This document shows positions 31,040 through 41,280 of a stretch of 64,000 nt of DNA, piece by piece. Numbering within the stretch: position 1 is the first letter of the stretch; each line of letters starts with the position of its first letter. Location of the stretch: assembly GCF_027923385.1 (NCBI RefSeq), contig NZ_BSEC01000001.1, forward strand, positions 372,001 to 436,000, read 5' to 3'. Position numbers and translations under genes: made by a program. Source of the stretch: Methylocystis echinoides (GTDB lineage: Bacteria; Pseudomonadota; Alphaproteobacteria; Rhizobiales; Beijerinckiaceae). Below the pieces are notes generated by a model, which was not told the DNA's origin, did not search any database, and saw nothing but the letters and a program-made list of their open reading frames with translations.

Positions 31040-31058
31040 GTCTGGCCGGGAGCCAGAC
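31040..31058. repeat. Perfect 7-bp inverted repeat in the glgB upstream region
   Basis: GTCTGGC (31040-31046) and GCCAGAC (31052-31058) flank a 5-base loop about 60 bases before the glgB start. It could be a leader hairpin or an operator. Otherwise the 300-base gap between glgB and the MFS gene holds only the promoter and hairpin listed next, and no further gene. Confidence 0.35.
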
Positions 31059-31118
31059 TGTCGCACAGGCGAAAAAACGACGGGTCATCGGGCGAAGCCC
31101 GGGCCCCTGCCGCTGCGG

Positions 31119-31146
31119 TTGACAGGCGCCTGCGTTTTTCTAAACT
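31119..31146 (+). promoter_or_regulatory. Sigma-70-type promoter of the MFS transporter gene
   Basis: A perfect TTGACA (31119-31124) and TAAACT (31141-31146) are 16 bases apart. The predicted start near 31153 places a perfect 7-bp hairpin (AAGGCGA at 31152-31158 with TCGCCTT at 31165-31171) at the 5' end of a leader of about 130 bases. Confidence 0.6.
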
Positions 31147-31283
31147 GGGATAAGGCGATGGGGTTCGCCTTGTAACCGCCCTCGGGGCCGATGACTCCTG
31201 CTTGCGACCGCACGCCCGGAGTCCGTCTTGCTTGCATTCCACGTCCCCACCCGATCCGCACAGTCTTTGCAAGGTCGCTCCTG

Positions 31284-32861
31284 ATGCCGTCCGCCGACGA
31301 CAGACTCACCGGCTGGCGCTTCCTGATCTTCAACGTCGCGCTCGCAGTCATCAATGTGATCGCGCTGTCGAATGTTCCCGGCTACACGGTGCTCGTCCCC
31401 TATGCGGCGGGAAGCCTTCAGGGCGTCAACCCGAGCTTCGGCACCTGGGGCACGACAGATCACATGATGGGCATCGTGCTGGGCCTGCCGCTTGCGCGCT
31501 GGCTGTCGGCGCGCTTCGGCGATCATCGCACCTATGCCGCGACGCTTGTCGCCTATGCGGTCTTCTCGCTGGCCTGCGCCACGAGCGAGACGATCTGGTT
31601 CTTCGTGCCGATGCGTTTTCTGCTCGGGCTCGCGGGCGGGATCATCCTGCCGCTGGGGCAGGCGCTCGTGCTGAACGAGATGGACGAAAAACGCCGCGTC
31701 TATGGCGTCGCCTGGTGGGGCGTGCTGAGCATGGCGCCCTTCACGCTCGGCGTCTTCATGGGCGGTTTCTGGGCGGAATATGTGAGCTGGCGGATGCTGT
31801 TCTGGTCGAACATCATCTTCGGCCTGCCCGTCGCCGGCCTCGTCGCGGCGCTGTTCTACGGCCGCCCGAGCAAGCGCCGGATCGTGCGCTTCGACACGGT
31901 GGGCTTCGTCCTCGTCACCGTCGTTCTGGTCGGCGTGCAGACCATTCTCAATCAGGGAAATGATTTCGACTGGTTTGGCTCCGCCATCCTCGGCGCCGTT
32001 CTCATCGCGGTGGTCGTCGCGCTGCCGGCCTTCGTCGTCTGGGAGCTGGGCGAGCGCAATCCCGTCCTCGACATCCGCCTCTTCCGCCATCGCAATTATG
32101 CGGTCGGCGTCCTGTGCTCCGTCGCGGGCTTTCTCGTCATTCAGGGCACGCTGTCGGTGTTTATCGGGCAATTGCAGACCCTGCTCGGCTACACGTCCTC
32201 GCTCGCCGGCGTCGTCTATCTCACCATGGCGGTCTTCGCCGCGCCGTTCGTCTCGATCATGCATCTGATCGTGCGCCATGTGGATCTGCGCTATTTTGCG
32301 ACCATCAATTTCATCGGCTTCGCGGTGACGCTCACCTGGCTCGGCGAATATGACAAGGTCGCCTCCTTCGACCAGATCACCACGCCCATGCTGTTCTTCG
32401 GCTTCTTTCTGGCGACCTTCTTCGCGCCGCCCGCCGCGATCGCGGTGCAGGGGCTTGCCGGCAAGAAGCTCATTCGCGCGGCGGAAGAGCTCGCCATGCT
32501 GCGCACCGCCTTCGGCGCCTATGGCATCACCTCGCAGGCTGTGGTGCAGTTTCGCCGCGCGCCGGTCCACCAGCTCGGCATGGCCGATCACCTCGGCGGG
32601 CGGGATTACGCGTCGCTCGACGTGCTCGGCGCGCTGATGAACAAGCTTCAGGATCTGGGGCTGAGCGAGGCGGTGTCGCGCGTGCAGGTTTCGCGGCTGA
32701 TGCGCCAGCAGGCGCTGCTGCTCGGGCTCGACGACGCGTTCTATTTCGGCGCGCTGGTGTTCGTGGCTTTGGCCGGCATCATCTGGCTCGCCCGCCCGGC
32801 GCCAAAGCCAGAGCCAAAGCCGACGCTTGTGGATTTCGAGGCCGAGGAATTGATGGAGTAG
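31284..32861 (+). CDS. MFS transporter, DHA2 (EmrB/QacA) type
   Basis: A 525-residue inner-membrane protein with about 14 hydrophobic helices, an R-rich loop after helix 2 (LARWLSARFGDHRTYA) and the motif-C-like segment WWGVLSMAPFTLGVFMGG (cited by its core, GVLSMAPFTLG) typical of drug:proton antiporters. The C-terminus is a proline/lysine-rich soluble tail. I start at the ATG at 31284; upstream in-frame codons lie within the leader. No membrane-fusion partner (EmrA type) is adjacent, so it may act alone or pair with a distant subunit. The exported compound is unknown. Confidence 0.85.
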   Translation: MPSADDRLTGWRFLIFNVALAVINVIALSNVPGYTVLVPYAAGSLQGVNPSFGTWGTTDHMMGIVLGLPLARWLSARFGDHRTYAATLVAYAVFSLACATSETIWFFVPMRFLLGLAGGIILPLGQALVLNEMDEKRRVYGVAWWGVLSMAPFTLGVFMGGFWAEYVSWRMLFWSNIIFGLPVAGLVAALFYGRPSKRRIVRFDTVGFVLVTVVLVGVQTILNQGNDFDWFGSAILGAVLIAVVVALPAFVVWELGERNPVLDIRLFRHRNYAVGVLCSVAGFLVIQGTLSVFIGQLQTLLGYTSSLAGVVYLTMAVFAAPFVSIMHLIVRHVDLRYFATINFIGFAVTLTWLGEYDKVASFDQITTPMLFFGFFLATFFAPPAAIAVQGLAGKKLIRAAEELAMLRTAFGAYGITSQAVVQFRRAPVHQLGMADHLGGRDYASLDVLGALMNKLQDLGLSEAVSRVQVSRLMRQQALLLGLDDAFYFGALVFVALAGIIWLARPAPKPEPKPTLVDFEAEELME

Positions 32862-32866
32862 GGAAA

Positions 32867-32905
32867 GCCCCCTCCCCGACCCTCCCCTGCTGCGCGGGAG
32901 AGGGG
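32867..32905. repeat. Single palindromic repeat unit between convergent transporter genes
   Basis: A CCCCCTCCCC block with a TGCTGCGCG loop and GGGAGAGGGGG forms one hairpin unit of the GC-rich repeat family, placed between the convergent MFS and antiporter genes where it may act as a shared terminator. Confidence 0.5.
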
Positions 32906-32968
32906 GCAGATCCGGGCCGTCACCAGTTACGCCGCTCGTGAGCGTTCCCGCCTCAACGCACCTTGCAA

Positions 32969-34186
32969 CTAGGACCGCACATCCGACGTCTCCAGCGCCG
33001 TCTCCGCCCGCGCCTCCCGCACATCCTCCGCTTCGTCGCGCGGCAGCAGATGGCGCGGCAGATAATAGCGGTTAGCGATCAGCGTCGGGATGACCGCCGT
33101 GCCGATGATCGCCGCGACCAGCGTCGAATATTGCGCCTGGTCGATGATCCTGTTGGAGAGGCCGAAGAGCGCCGAGATCGTGCCGAAGGTGAGGCCCGAG
33201 GCCATCAGCAGCGTCGTATACATCGCGTCCTTGTGCGGCCGGTCGAAGCGGCGCGCGACGGGATAGACGCTCACCACCTTCGCGCCCATTTCGAGGACGA
33301 GAAAGACCAGCACGCCGAGCGGCGCCGCCAGCACCGCCGGCAGCGAGACAAAATAGCCGGCGCGGATGAAATAGAAGGGCGTCAGCAGCCCGATGGTGAT
33401 GGTGCGCAGGCGCCGGATCAGCGCGGCGTCGCGGCCGACGCTTCCCGCCAGCGCCATGCCGATGAGATAGGCCGGCAGCACGGCTTCGCTTCCCGCCCAG
33501 GTGGCGAGCGCGCCGAGACCCATCAGCGTGAAGAGCAGGAATTTCGCCTCGAATTCCGAGGGCCGTCCGCCAAAGAGCGCGAAGGCGCGCGGGGTGATCC
33601 TGGGAAGATAGACAAAGGCCGCGATCAGGGCGCCCGCGAAGAGCAGCGTCTTCCAGGTGAAGGGCGCGAAGACGAGACCGAGCGTCACCACCGTACCGAG
33701 ATCGGTGATGAAACAGGCGGCGAGAATGGTCTTGCCGAAATCGGTGCGGTTGAAGCCATATTCCATCATCACCGTGTAAACGACGGCGACGGAAGTGGCG
33801 GCGAGCGCAATGCCGGCGAGCAGCGCCGGAGACGACTCCCAGCCGAGCAGATAATGCGCCCCGGCCCAGCAGGCGACGGCGGGCAGAAGGAAGCTCGCGC
33901 CGCCGACGGCGGCCGCCTCCTTCCACTGGCGTTTGAACACGTCCGGGTCGAGTTCGGCGCCGGCGAGAAAGGTGAGCAGGATCGCGCCGATTCCGGCGAG
34001 GGTTTTCACCCAGGGCTCCTGAACGGCGAAGATCCATTCATAGCCGACGAGGCCGAGAACGGCTTGCGCCGCCAGTCCCACGAGAATCTCGACGAGCGCC
34101 GTGGAGAGACGGAACCGGCTCGCGAGAAGCCCGGCGATCAGCGCCAGTCCGAAAACCAGCGCGGCCTGCGCCCAGATCGGCGTCAT
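32969..34186 (-). CDS. Cation:proton antiporter (CPA2 family, membrane domain only)
   Basis: A 405-residue polytopic membrane protein with 12-13 helices and the Na+/H+ exchanger fold, including the paired inner-helix segments LLTFLAGAELDP and LIGMALAGS. It ends shortly after the last helix and lacks the cytoplasmic TrkA-N nucleotide-binding domain carried by KefB/KefC, including the KefB-type gene near 45 kb. It may exchange sodium or potassium for protons. The ion cannot be named from sequence. It is convergent with the MFS gene and preceded by a copy of a 28-base repeat. Confidence 0.85.
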   Translation of the reverse strand: MTPIWAQAALVFGLALIAGLLASRFRLSTALVEILVGLAAQAVLGLVGYEWIFAVQEPWVKTLAGIGAILLTFLAGAELDPDVFKRQWKEAAAVGGASFLLPAVACWAGAHYLLGWESSPALLAGIALAATSVAVVYTVMMEYGFNRTDFGKTILAACFITDLGTVVTLGLVFAPFTWKTLLFAGALIAAFVYLPRITPRAFALFGGRPSEFEAKFLLFTLMGLGALATWAGSEAVLPAYLIGMALAGSVGRDAALIRRLRTITIGLLTPFYFIRAGYFVSLPAVLAAPLGVLVFLVLEMGAKVVSVYPVARRFDRPHKDAMYTTLLMASGLTFGTISALFGLSNRIIDQAQYSTLVAAIIGTAVIPTLIANRYYLPRHLLPRDEAEDVREARAETALETSDVRS

Positions 34187-34244
34187 GTCTCTCCCTCCCC
34201 TTCGCCGGAGCGAAGCATGTTCACGCGGCCCTGAATCGCCCGGC

Positions 34245-34272
34245 CGTCATTGCGAGCGAAGCGAAGCAATCC
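34245..34272. repeat. 28-base repeat, single copy
   Basis: This copy is identical over all 28 bases to one arm of the inverted pair at 43529-43606 (core GCGAGCGAAGCGAAGCAATC). It lies in the gap between the antiporter start and the FKBP stop. Confidence 0.85.
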
Positions 34273-34297
34273 AGAAGCCGCGTCGACCTCTTCCGTT

Positions 34298-34732
34298 TTA
34301 CTTCACGCCGAGCAGCTCGACGTCGAAGATCAGCCAGGAATTGGCCGGAATGGCGTTGCCCATGGCGCGCGGGCCGTAGCCCAGCTCCGGCGGGATGATG
34401 AGCGTGCGCTTGCCGCCGACCTTCATCGTCTCGACGCCCTCGTCCCAGCCCTTGATGACCTGACCCATGCCGAGCGGAAATTCGAAGGGCTCGCCGCGGT
34501 CGCGCGAGCTGTCGAACTTCTTGCCCTTGGCGCCGTTCACATAGAGCCAGCCGGTGTAATGAACGGTGACGTTCTGGCCGACCTTCGGCGCGGCGCCCGT
34601 CCCGACCTTGTTGTCGATATATTTCAGGCCGTCGGCGGTGAGCGTCGTCTCCGGCTCGGCGCGCAGCGCGGTCGGCGCCACGGCGACGGCGGCGAGAAGG
34701 ACGGCGGCGAGCGCCTTGCTGATCATGCGCAT
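34298..34732 (-). CDS. FKBP-type peptidyl-prolyl cis-trans isomerase, exported
   Basis: A 144-residue protein with a signal peptide (about residues 1-24, ending TALRA) and a complete FKBP domain: VTVHYTGWL, GKKFDSSRDRGEPFEF, IKGWDEG and PPELGYG are all present. It should catalyse proline isomerisation during folding in the periplasm. I place the start at 34732 because GGGAG lies eight bases upstream; in-frame ATGs at 34753 and 34726 are alternatives. It lies immediately downstream of the adenosine kinase gene on the same strand (about 20 bases). Confidence 0.92.
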   Translation of the reverse strand: MRMISKALAAVLLAAVAVAPTALRAEPETTLTADGLKYIDNKVGTGAAPKVGQNVTVHYTGWLYVNGAKGKKFDSSRDRGEPFEFPLGMGQVIKGWDEGVETMKVGGKRTLIIPPELGYGPRAMGNAIPANSWLIFDVELLGVK

Positions 34733-34753
34733 TTCATGTGCTCCCGTTTTCAA

Positions 34754-35755
34754 TCAGGCGAGAAGACCGTTGTCGCGGGCGAGCTGCTGAAGATTCTTCA
34801 GCGGCCGCGCTCCGACATGAGAGATGATTTCCGCCGCCGCGAGGGCGCCGAGGGCGGCGCTCTTTTCATGCGGCAGGCCCCTGGCGTAGCCGGTCAGAAA
34901 GCCCGCCGCGAAGAGATCGCCGGCGCCGGTCGTGTCGACGACCTCCGCGACCGGGAAGGCGGGGGCGGCGATCAGGCTCTCCGCGCTGGCGACGACGCAG
35001 CCCTTCTCGGAGCGCGTCACCACGCCCAGCAGGCCCTTTTCGGCGCGCAGCGCCGCGATCGCCGTGTCGAAATCGGCGGTCTCGTAGAGGGCGTGCAATT
35101 CGCTCTCATTGGCGAAGAGAATGTCGATCACGCCGTCGCGGATGAGCGACAGGAACTCCGCGCGATAGCGCCCGACGCAGAAACTGTCGGAGAGGGTCAG
35201 GGCGACCTTGCGGCCATTCGCCCGCGAGACCTTCGCCGCGCGCAAGAAGGCTTCCTTGGCGCCCGGCGGGTCCCACAGATAGCCTTCCATGTAGAGGATT
35301 TTCGCGCCCGCGACGGCGGCCTCGTCGATGTCCGAGGGGCCGAGCGCCTGACAGGCGCCGAGGAAGGTGTTCATGGTGCGCTGGCCGTCCGGCGTCACGA
35401 AGATCAGGCAGCGCGCGGTGGCGGCGCCGTCCAGCGCGGGGGGCGTGTCGAAGATGACGCCCGCCTGACGAATGTCGTGGATGAATTCCCGGCCCGCGGC
35501 GTCCGCCTTCACCTTGCCGACGAATCCGGCGAGGGCGCCGAGGCTGGCGACGCCCGCCATCGTATTAGCGGCCGAGCCGCCGGAGATGACGGTCGTCGGA
35601 CCCATCAGCTCGTAGAGCCGGTCGGCGCTGGCTTCGTCGACGAGCGCCATGGAGCCCTTGACGAGGCCGGCGGCGACGAGGAGGTCGTCCTCGGCGCGCG
35701 AAAGAGTGTCGACGATGGCGTTGCCGATGCCGAGGACATCGAGGGAAGCTGACAT
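34754..35755 (-). CDS. Adenosine kinase (PfkB family sugar kinase)
   Basis: A 333-residue PfkB-family kinase with the C-terminal signature DTTGAGDLFAAGFL, holding the catalytic aspartate and anion-hole glycines, and the N-terminal GGSAANT motif. The length and the N-terminal segment DVLGIGNAIVDTL fit the alphaproteobacterial adenosine kinase group, which salvages adenosine to AMP. Adenosine arises from S-adenosylhomocysteine turnover, so this complements the methionine operon, though no direct linkage is seen. A related substrate such as another nucleoside remains possible. The start at 35755 is taken over an upstream frame lacking homology-like features. Confidence 0.85.
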   Translation of the reverse strand: MSASLDVLGIGNAIVDTLSRAEDDLLVAAGLVKGSMALVDEASADRLYELMGPTTVISGGSAANTMAGVASLGALAGFVGKVKADAAGREFIHDIRQAGVIFDTPPALDGAATARCLIFVTPDGQRTMNTFLGACQALGPSDIDEAAVAGAKILYMEGYLWDPPGAKEAFLRAAKVSRANGRKVALTLSDSFCVGRYRAEFLSLIRDGVIDILFANESELHALYETADFDTAIAALRAEKGLLGVVTRSEKGCVVASAESLIAAPAFPVAEVVDTTGAGDLFAAGFLTGYARGLPHEKSAALGALAAAEIISHVGARPLKNLQQLARDNGLLA

Positions 35756-35845
35756 GCGAATCTGACCCGCGCTGGAAGGCCGCGCCTGTTCCGTCGCGGC
35801 TCGAAAAAAGAAGCGCGGGCTTCCTAGCACCCCGACCGGCAAATA

Positions 35846-35878
35846 GACAGGGGCGCCCCGGTCTGGCGCGCCCCTGTC
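35846..35878 (-). terminator. Hairpin downstream of the outer membrane protein gene
   Basis: A perfect 11-bp inverted repeat (GACAGGGGCGC at 35846-35856, complement at 35868-35878) with an 11-base loop lies 22 bases after the stop at 35901. It is followed on the minus strand by TATTT, a weak T-tract. Confidence 0.55.
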
Positions 35879-35900
35879 GGTCCGATGGGAGGTCGGCGGA

Positions 35901-36854
35901 TCAGTTGGTGGTCACGCGCACGCCGAGCCGGACCTCCTGCGCGGTGATGCTGCCGGAGACCGGAACGACGGTCGATCCCCAGGCGGCAAGACCGCTGAAT
36001 GTGCCGGCGTTCAGATAGCGGTAGCTGAGATCGACCTTGAGATTTTGGGAGATGTCATAGCTGACGCCGGCCATGACATTCCAGGCGAAACTCCAGGCGG
36101 ATCGGTTCTGCGAGACGCTCCAGTTGGTGGGGCCGAACGGAACCTGAGTATGGAAAGGATAGACGATATCGTACTTCTCCCCGTTGGCGTCCGTCCCCGC
36201 TCCCGAGTAGTTGTAAATCCACTGCGGAACCTGACCGGTCGGCAACGTTAGATTGGGCGCCCAGATCGCGCCATCGGAGTTGCGGAAATAGCCGACGCTG
36301 GAGGCCGAGTTATTGTATGTAAGGCCCGCGCCGGCGCCGATATAGGGGGTCAGTCCCCAGATATGGACGATGTCGAAATAGACGTTGGCGAGTGCGCTGG
36401 TGCGCACCAGCGAGGCTGTTGCGGCGCGTGTGCAGGTTTCGTTGGGATCGGCAAAAATGCCGATATTGTTATCGGTCCACTGACTCGTGAGGCCTACGAC
36501 GCCGTAGGGACACCAGAGCTGCCCGATCGCGCCGCTCCTGCGGAAGACGCTGCGGTCGATGGTGACGTCGGCGCGCAGCCAGTCGTTGAACTGATAGCCG
36601 CCGCCGATCGCGCCCATCGCGAGGTCGGCCTTGTTGAACGAGCCCGCGAAGTCGCCGCTGATGGCCGGAACCGTGATCTGCTGCCAGCCGACGTCGGCGC
36701 GCAGATACCAGTTGTCGCCCCACTCCACCGGCTCCTCCGGCAGCGCCGGCGGCTCGGGCAGGCTGAACAGGTCGGCGGCCTGCGCCGGCGCCAGCATCAT
36801 GCCGAGCAGCGCGGTGAGGAGGGTCGCGCGGGCGCGCAAAAAGGGGCGGGGCAT
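35901..36854 (-). CDS. Outer membrane beta-barrel protein (opacity/Omp25-like)
   Basis: A 317-residue protein with a signal peptide (to about residue 26, APAQA), a short proline-rich linker (EPPALPEEPVEW) and alternating amphipathic strands typical of an 8-strand barrel, with aromatic-rich turns (WYLRADVGWQ, YQFNDWLRADVTI). It ends in EVRLGVRVTTN rather than a terminal aromatic residue. Several cysteines in the loop region (CPYG, CTRA) are unusual for such barrels. This is a surface protein of unknown specific role, of the class often used for membrane integrity in Hyphomicrobiales. The gene stands alone. Confidence 0.75.
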   Translation of the reverse strand: MPRPFLRARATLLTALLGMMLAPAQAADLFSLPEPPALPEEPVEWGDNWYLRADVGWQQITVPAISGDFAGSFNKADLAMGAIGGGYQFNDWLRADVTIDRSVFRRSGAIGQLWCPYGVVGLTSQWTDNNIGIFADPNETCTRAATASLVRTSALANVYFDIVHIWGLTPYIGAGAGLTYNNSASSVGYFRNSDGAIWAPNLTLPTGQVPQWIYNYSGAGTDANGEKYDIVYPFHTQVPFGPTNWSVSQNRSAWSFAWNVMAGVSYDISQNLKVDLSYRYLNAGTFSGLAAWGSTVVPVSGSITAQEVRLGVRVTTN

Positions 36855-36970
36855 CGCTGTCTTCCTTGACTGGGCGCCGGCCGGCGCGACGGCGCGGCGC
36901 TGTGGTGAAGGAAGAGTGAGCGAAGATGCTTAATTACCTGTTAAGATACTGAAATGCCTTGATGTTTTGA

Positions 36971-36996
36971 CTGGCGCCCGGAGCCCCGGGCGCCAG
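36971..36996 (-). terminator. Strong hairpin downstream of the membrane protein gene
   Basis: A perfect 11-bp inverted repeat (CTGGCGCCCGG at 36971-36981, complement at 36986-36996) with a 4-base loop lies 35 bases after the stop at 37032. It lacks a clear T-run. The rest of the gap up to the outer membrane gene is AT-richer and probably holds that gene's promoter. Confidence 0.5.
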
Positions 36997-37031
36997 CTAA
37001 GTTCAAGTCTGTTCGAGCAAAAATCGGCTGG

Positions 37032-37562
37032 CTAGAAATTAATCGAGGACAGCACCACCTCGATCATCAGCACATAGAGCGTCGCCGTGAAGAAGGCGGG
37101 AATCGGCCGCAGCGACACGTGACGCAGCAGAAAGGCGTACATGAAGGCGGTCCAGACGATGATCGGGAACAGCAGGAAGCGCGCCAGACGCTCGGTCGGC
37201 AGCGGCGGCGGCAGCGCGACGCCGACAATCAGATGCAGGAGGATATAGGCCAGCGCGGCGACGGCGCCCATCACCGCCATGGCCGTGAGCGTCTTCACGA
37301 ATTTCTGTTCCTGGCCAAGGTAGCGCAGGAGCGAGCGGGTCGCCGCGAAGAGCACGATGCCGCTGGAGACGCCGTAAAAAACGCTGACGATCAGGCCATG
37401 CGAGAAGAACTGCGCGATCGCCTGCAGCAGGACATAGGCGGCGAGCGCGCCCTTCATGAGCTGGTCCGATTCGGGAAGCGACAGTTGCGACGCCTCCAGA
37501 TTCAGCATCTTCAAGAAGGTCCGGGGCGTCGGATCGTTTACGAACGGAATATTGAGCGCCAT
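37032..37562 (-). CDS. Integral membrane protein of unknown function (176 aa)
   Basis: The first 35 residues are soluble and include a PESDQLMKG segment. About five membrane helices follow (roughly residues 38-58, 62-80, 92-114, 125-145 and 153-173). I do not recognise a specific family; the layout resembles Yip1-like or other small polytopic proteins. It is monocistronic, with a strong hairpin after its stop. The start is the ATG at 37562. Composition and length support a real gene. Confidence 0.65.
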   Translation of the reverse strand: MALNIPFVNDPTPRTFLKMLNLEASQLSLPESDQLMKGALAAYVLLQAIAQFFSHGLIVSVFYGVSSGIVLFAATRSLLRYLGQEQKFVKTLTAMAVMGAVAALAYILLHLIVGVALPPPLPTERLARFLLFPIIVWTAFMYAFLLRHVSLRPIPAFFTATLYVLMIEVVLSSINF

Positions 37563-37711
37563 TGTGACTGCATCCCCTGAGGCGGCGACCGGCGGCCGCC
37601 ACGATAGACAAGCGAAAAGCCGCGCGGAGGCCCGATGGAGGCGCGCGCGACCGATTGTCGCTTCTCTAACATGCTTTGGCCCCGCCGCGAAACAAGACGC
37701 CGCGCCGTCGC

Positions 37712-39127
37712 TCAGTCGAGCCGCGTCAGCCAGTCCTCGCGCGCGACGATCTCGACGATGCGGCGCGCCGAATCGGCCCAGGCCACGTTGAGCGCCCGGC
37801 CCGGATCGGCGGTTCTCCGCCCCGCAAGGAAATCCTCGACCGCCGCCGCGAGCGCCGCGGGATCGTTGACGGGAAAGTAGATCGCGCCGTCGCGCGCCAC
37901 TTCCCGAAAGACCGGGATATCGCTACAGATCACGGCGCGGCCGTGCCGGGCGGCCTCGACGATGGGCAGGCCGAAGCCTTCGGCGTAGGAGGGCAGGATG
38001 AGGGCGCGGACCTTCCCATAGAGCCAGGAGAGCTCCCGGTCGTCGGCGTCGGCGAACCAGAACAGCCGCCGCCCTTTCTCCCTGTGGCCCTCGATGGCGG
38101 CGACAAGCGCCTCCTCCAGCCAGCCGCGACGGCCGACGATCACGAGCCGCGCATCGACGCCTCTCGCCCAGAGCGCGTCGAAGGCGTCGAGCGCCACGCG
38201 ATGGCCCTTGCGCGGCTCGATGGTCCCGACCATCAGAAAGGCCGGCGCGCCGCCTGCGACGGCGGCGGCGATCTTGTCGCGCGGGTGTTCGGCGGCAGGC
38301 GCCGCGAGATCGGCGCCCAGATGGAACCAGCCGATCTTGAGTCCCGGCCGATGCGGCAGCCCTTTCGCGACGACATAGTCCGCAAGCTCCTCCGCGACCG
38401 TGCGCGAAATGGCGAGGAACGCGTCGCTTTCGACAAGCGCGCGGCGCAGCCAGGCCCCATAGCGCGGCGGCGTCGCCTCATGACAGGCGTAGGGGTGCAG
38501 TTCGGGAATGAGATCGAAGACGCAGGTGACGATCTCGCCGCCGCCGGCGCGGATGCGGTCGAAGACCGCCGCGAGTTCGTCGAAGGCGTTCCAGCTGTCG
38601 GCGAGGGTGAGGAAACGGTCGCCCCGCTCGATGGCGATCTCGGCGTCGGCCTGGGCCGGCGCGCCGGTCAGACGCGCGACGAAGGCGTTGGCGGCGAAGA
38701 CGCGGCCGCCCTCGCAGCGCACGGCGAAAGCGGGAATGTCGAAGGCGGCGCCGGAATGGCAGGCGCGGGCGACTTCCTTCACCACGCGCTGAATGCCCGT
38801 GCCCATGTCCATCTTCGCGGTTGCAGTGACGTCGATCAACAGACGGCGCGCCGGCAGGGCGGGGCCGGCGGCGGTGGGCGTCGCCGGCGAATAGACCGGC
38901 GCCTCGGCGGCTGGCGCGGGCGCCTTGCGGAAACGGGCGAGAACCGCCGCGCCGGCGTCGGCGATGCGGCGCTCGATGGGGCGCAGGACGTTATAGAGAT
39001 GACCCGAGGCCGAATAGATCAGCCGATAGCGCTCATGGGTGAGATGCAGGGTTTCGCGGCGCAATTGTTCGAGCTGGGCTTCGAGCAGCCGGATGCGCGC
39101 GCGCGCCGCCTCCGTATCGTCGCTCAC
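37712..39127 (-). CDS. Glycosyltransferase family 4 protein
   Basis: A 471-residue retaining GT-B glycosyltransferase. A helical N-terminal segment (about 1-75, LLEAQLEQLRRETLHL) precedes the two Rossmann-like halves. The C-terminal donor domain shows GTIEPRKGH and the EX7E motif in EGFGLPIVEA. It starts with GTG overlapping the stop of the reductase gene (GTGA), so it is the third gene of a gmd-rmd-glycosyltransferase operon. Context suggests it transfers D-rhamnose from GDP-D-rhamnose to a surface polysaccharide. No membrane helix is present. Confidence 0.88.
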   Translation of the reverse strand: MSDDTEAARARIRLLEAQLEQLRRETLHLTHERYRLIYSASGHLYNVLRPIERRIADAGAAVLARFRKAPAPAAEAPVYSPATPTAAGPALPARRLLIDVTATAKMDMGTGIQRVVKEVARACHSGAAFDIPAFAVRCEGGRVFAANAFVARLTGAPAQADAEIAIERGDRFLTLADSWNAFDELAAVFDRIRAGGGEIVTCVFDLIPELHPYACHEATPPRYGAWLRRALVESDAFLAISRTVAEELADYVVAKGLPHRPGLKIGWFHLGADLAAPAAEHPRDKIAAAVAGGAPAFLMVGTIEPRKGHRVALDAFDALWARGVDARLVIVGRRGWLEEALVAAIEGHREKGRRLFWFADADDRELSWLYGKVRALILPSYAEGFGLPIVEAARHGRAVICSDIPVFREVARDGAIYFPVNDPAALAAAVEDFLAGRRTADPGRALNVAWADSARRIVEIVAREDWLTRLD

Positions 39128-40107
39128 GCCGCGTCTCCCGCGATTTCCGCCCGCCAGTGATCGAGCAGCGCGCCGAGCATGTCGGTCATCGAATGTTGTG
39201 GGCGCCAGCCCGTCGCGGCGCGCAGCTTCGAGGCGTCGCAGCGCACGCTGGCGAGATCCGTCGCGGCCGGCCGCAGTCGCGCGGGATCGACATGGACCTC
39301 GAAGGGGCGCCGCGCCATGCCGCGCATGATCTCGAGTAAGTCGGCGATGCTGTGCGCCTCCCCGGAGCCGACGTTGAAGACGGCGCGCGCGGGCAGATCG
39401 CCCGCCGCAGCGATCAGCCGCATATAGGCGTCGACCACGTCGCGCACGTCGAGGAAGTCGCGCGCCTTGGAGAGATCGCCGACCTCGAGGCGCGGCTCGG
39501 CCTTTCCGGCCTCGATGGCGGCGATCTGCGCCGCGAAGGAGGACAGGACGAAATGACGGCTGCGCTGGCCCGGTCCGGAATGATTGACGGGGCGGGCGAC
39601 GAGGAGGCGCGCGCGGGGGCCGACGACGTCGGCGAGGGCGCTCTCGGCCGCCGCCTTCGAGCGGCTGTAGACATCGAGGGGGCGCAGCGGCGTCTCTTCG
39701 GTCGCGGGACCGTCGGCGAAGCTCGCCCCATAGGCGGTGGCCGTGGAGGCGAAGAGCATCACGGCGTCCGGCGCGTGGCGGCCGACCGCCGCGCCAAGCC
39801 CGAACGCGCCATGGAAATTGGCCCGCCAGGTCGCTTCCGGCGCGCTGGCCGACTGGCCGATCGAGGCCTGGCCGGCGAGATGCACGACGAGATCGGGGCA
39901 GACGTCGGCGACGAGACGATCCACCGCCGCTTCGTCGGTGAGATCGCAGACCGCGACGGAGAAGGCGGGATTCCCCGCGCTTTCGCCAGGGCGCAGCAGA
40001 TTGACCCGAAAGGCGTCGGGCCAGGCCGCGGCGAGCGCGCCGGCGGCATGGGCGCCGACGAAACCGCCGCCGCCCGTCAGCAGGATGCGCTTGTAGGCCG
40101 CCGTCAT
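39124..40107 (-). CDS. rmd: GDP-6-deoxy-D-mannose reductase (GDP-D-rhamnose synthesis)
   Basis: A 327-residue short-chain dehydrogenase with the Rossmann loop GGGGFVGAHA, the catalytic Tyr-Lys in VYSRSK and the segment NHSGPGQRSRHFVLSSFAAQI (key part NHSGPGQ), which is characteristic of Rmd rather than GDP-fucose synthase. It reduces the 4-keto intermediate made by the neighbouring dehydratase to GDP-D-rhamnose. It follows gmd by 24 bases and overlaps the glycosyltransferase start. The choice of Rmd over a related 4-ketoreductase is well supported but not certain. Confidence 0.85.
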   Translation of the reverse strand: MTAAYKRILLTGGGGFVGAHAAGALAAAWPDAFRVNLLRPGESAGNPAFSVAVCDLTDEAAVDRLVADVCPDLVVHLAGQASIGQSASAPEATWRANFHGAFGLGAAVGRHAPDAVMLFASTATAYGASFADGPATEETPLRPLDVYSRSKAAAESALADVVGPRARLLVARPVNHSGPGQRSRHFVLSSFAAQIAAIEAGKAEPRLEVGDLSKARDFLDVRDVVDAYMRLIAAAGDLPARAVFNVGSGEAHSIADLLEIMRGMARRPFEVHVDPARLRPAATDLASVRCDASKLRAATGWRPQHSMTDMLGALLDHWRAEIAGDAA

Positions 40108-40131
40108 GCCGTCGCGCCTTTCCGCCTGATT

Positions 40132-41280
<1,149 letters not shown>

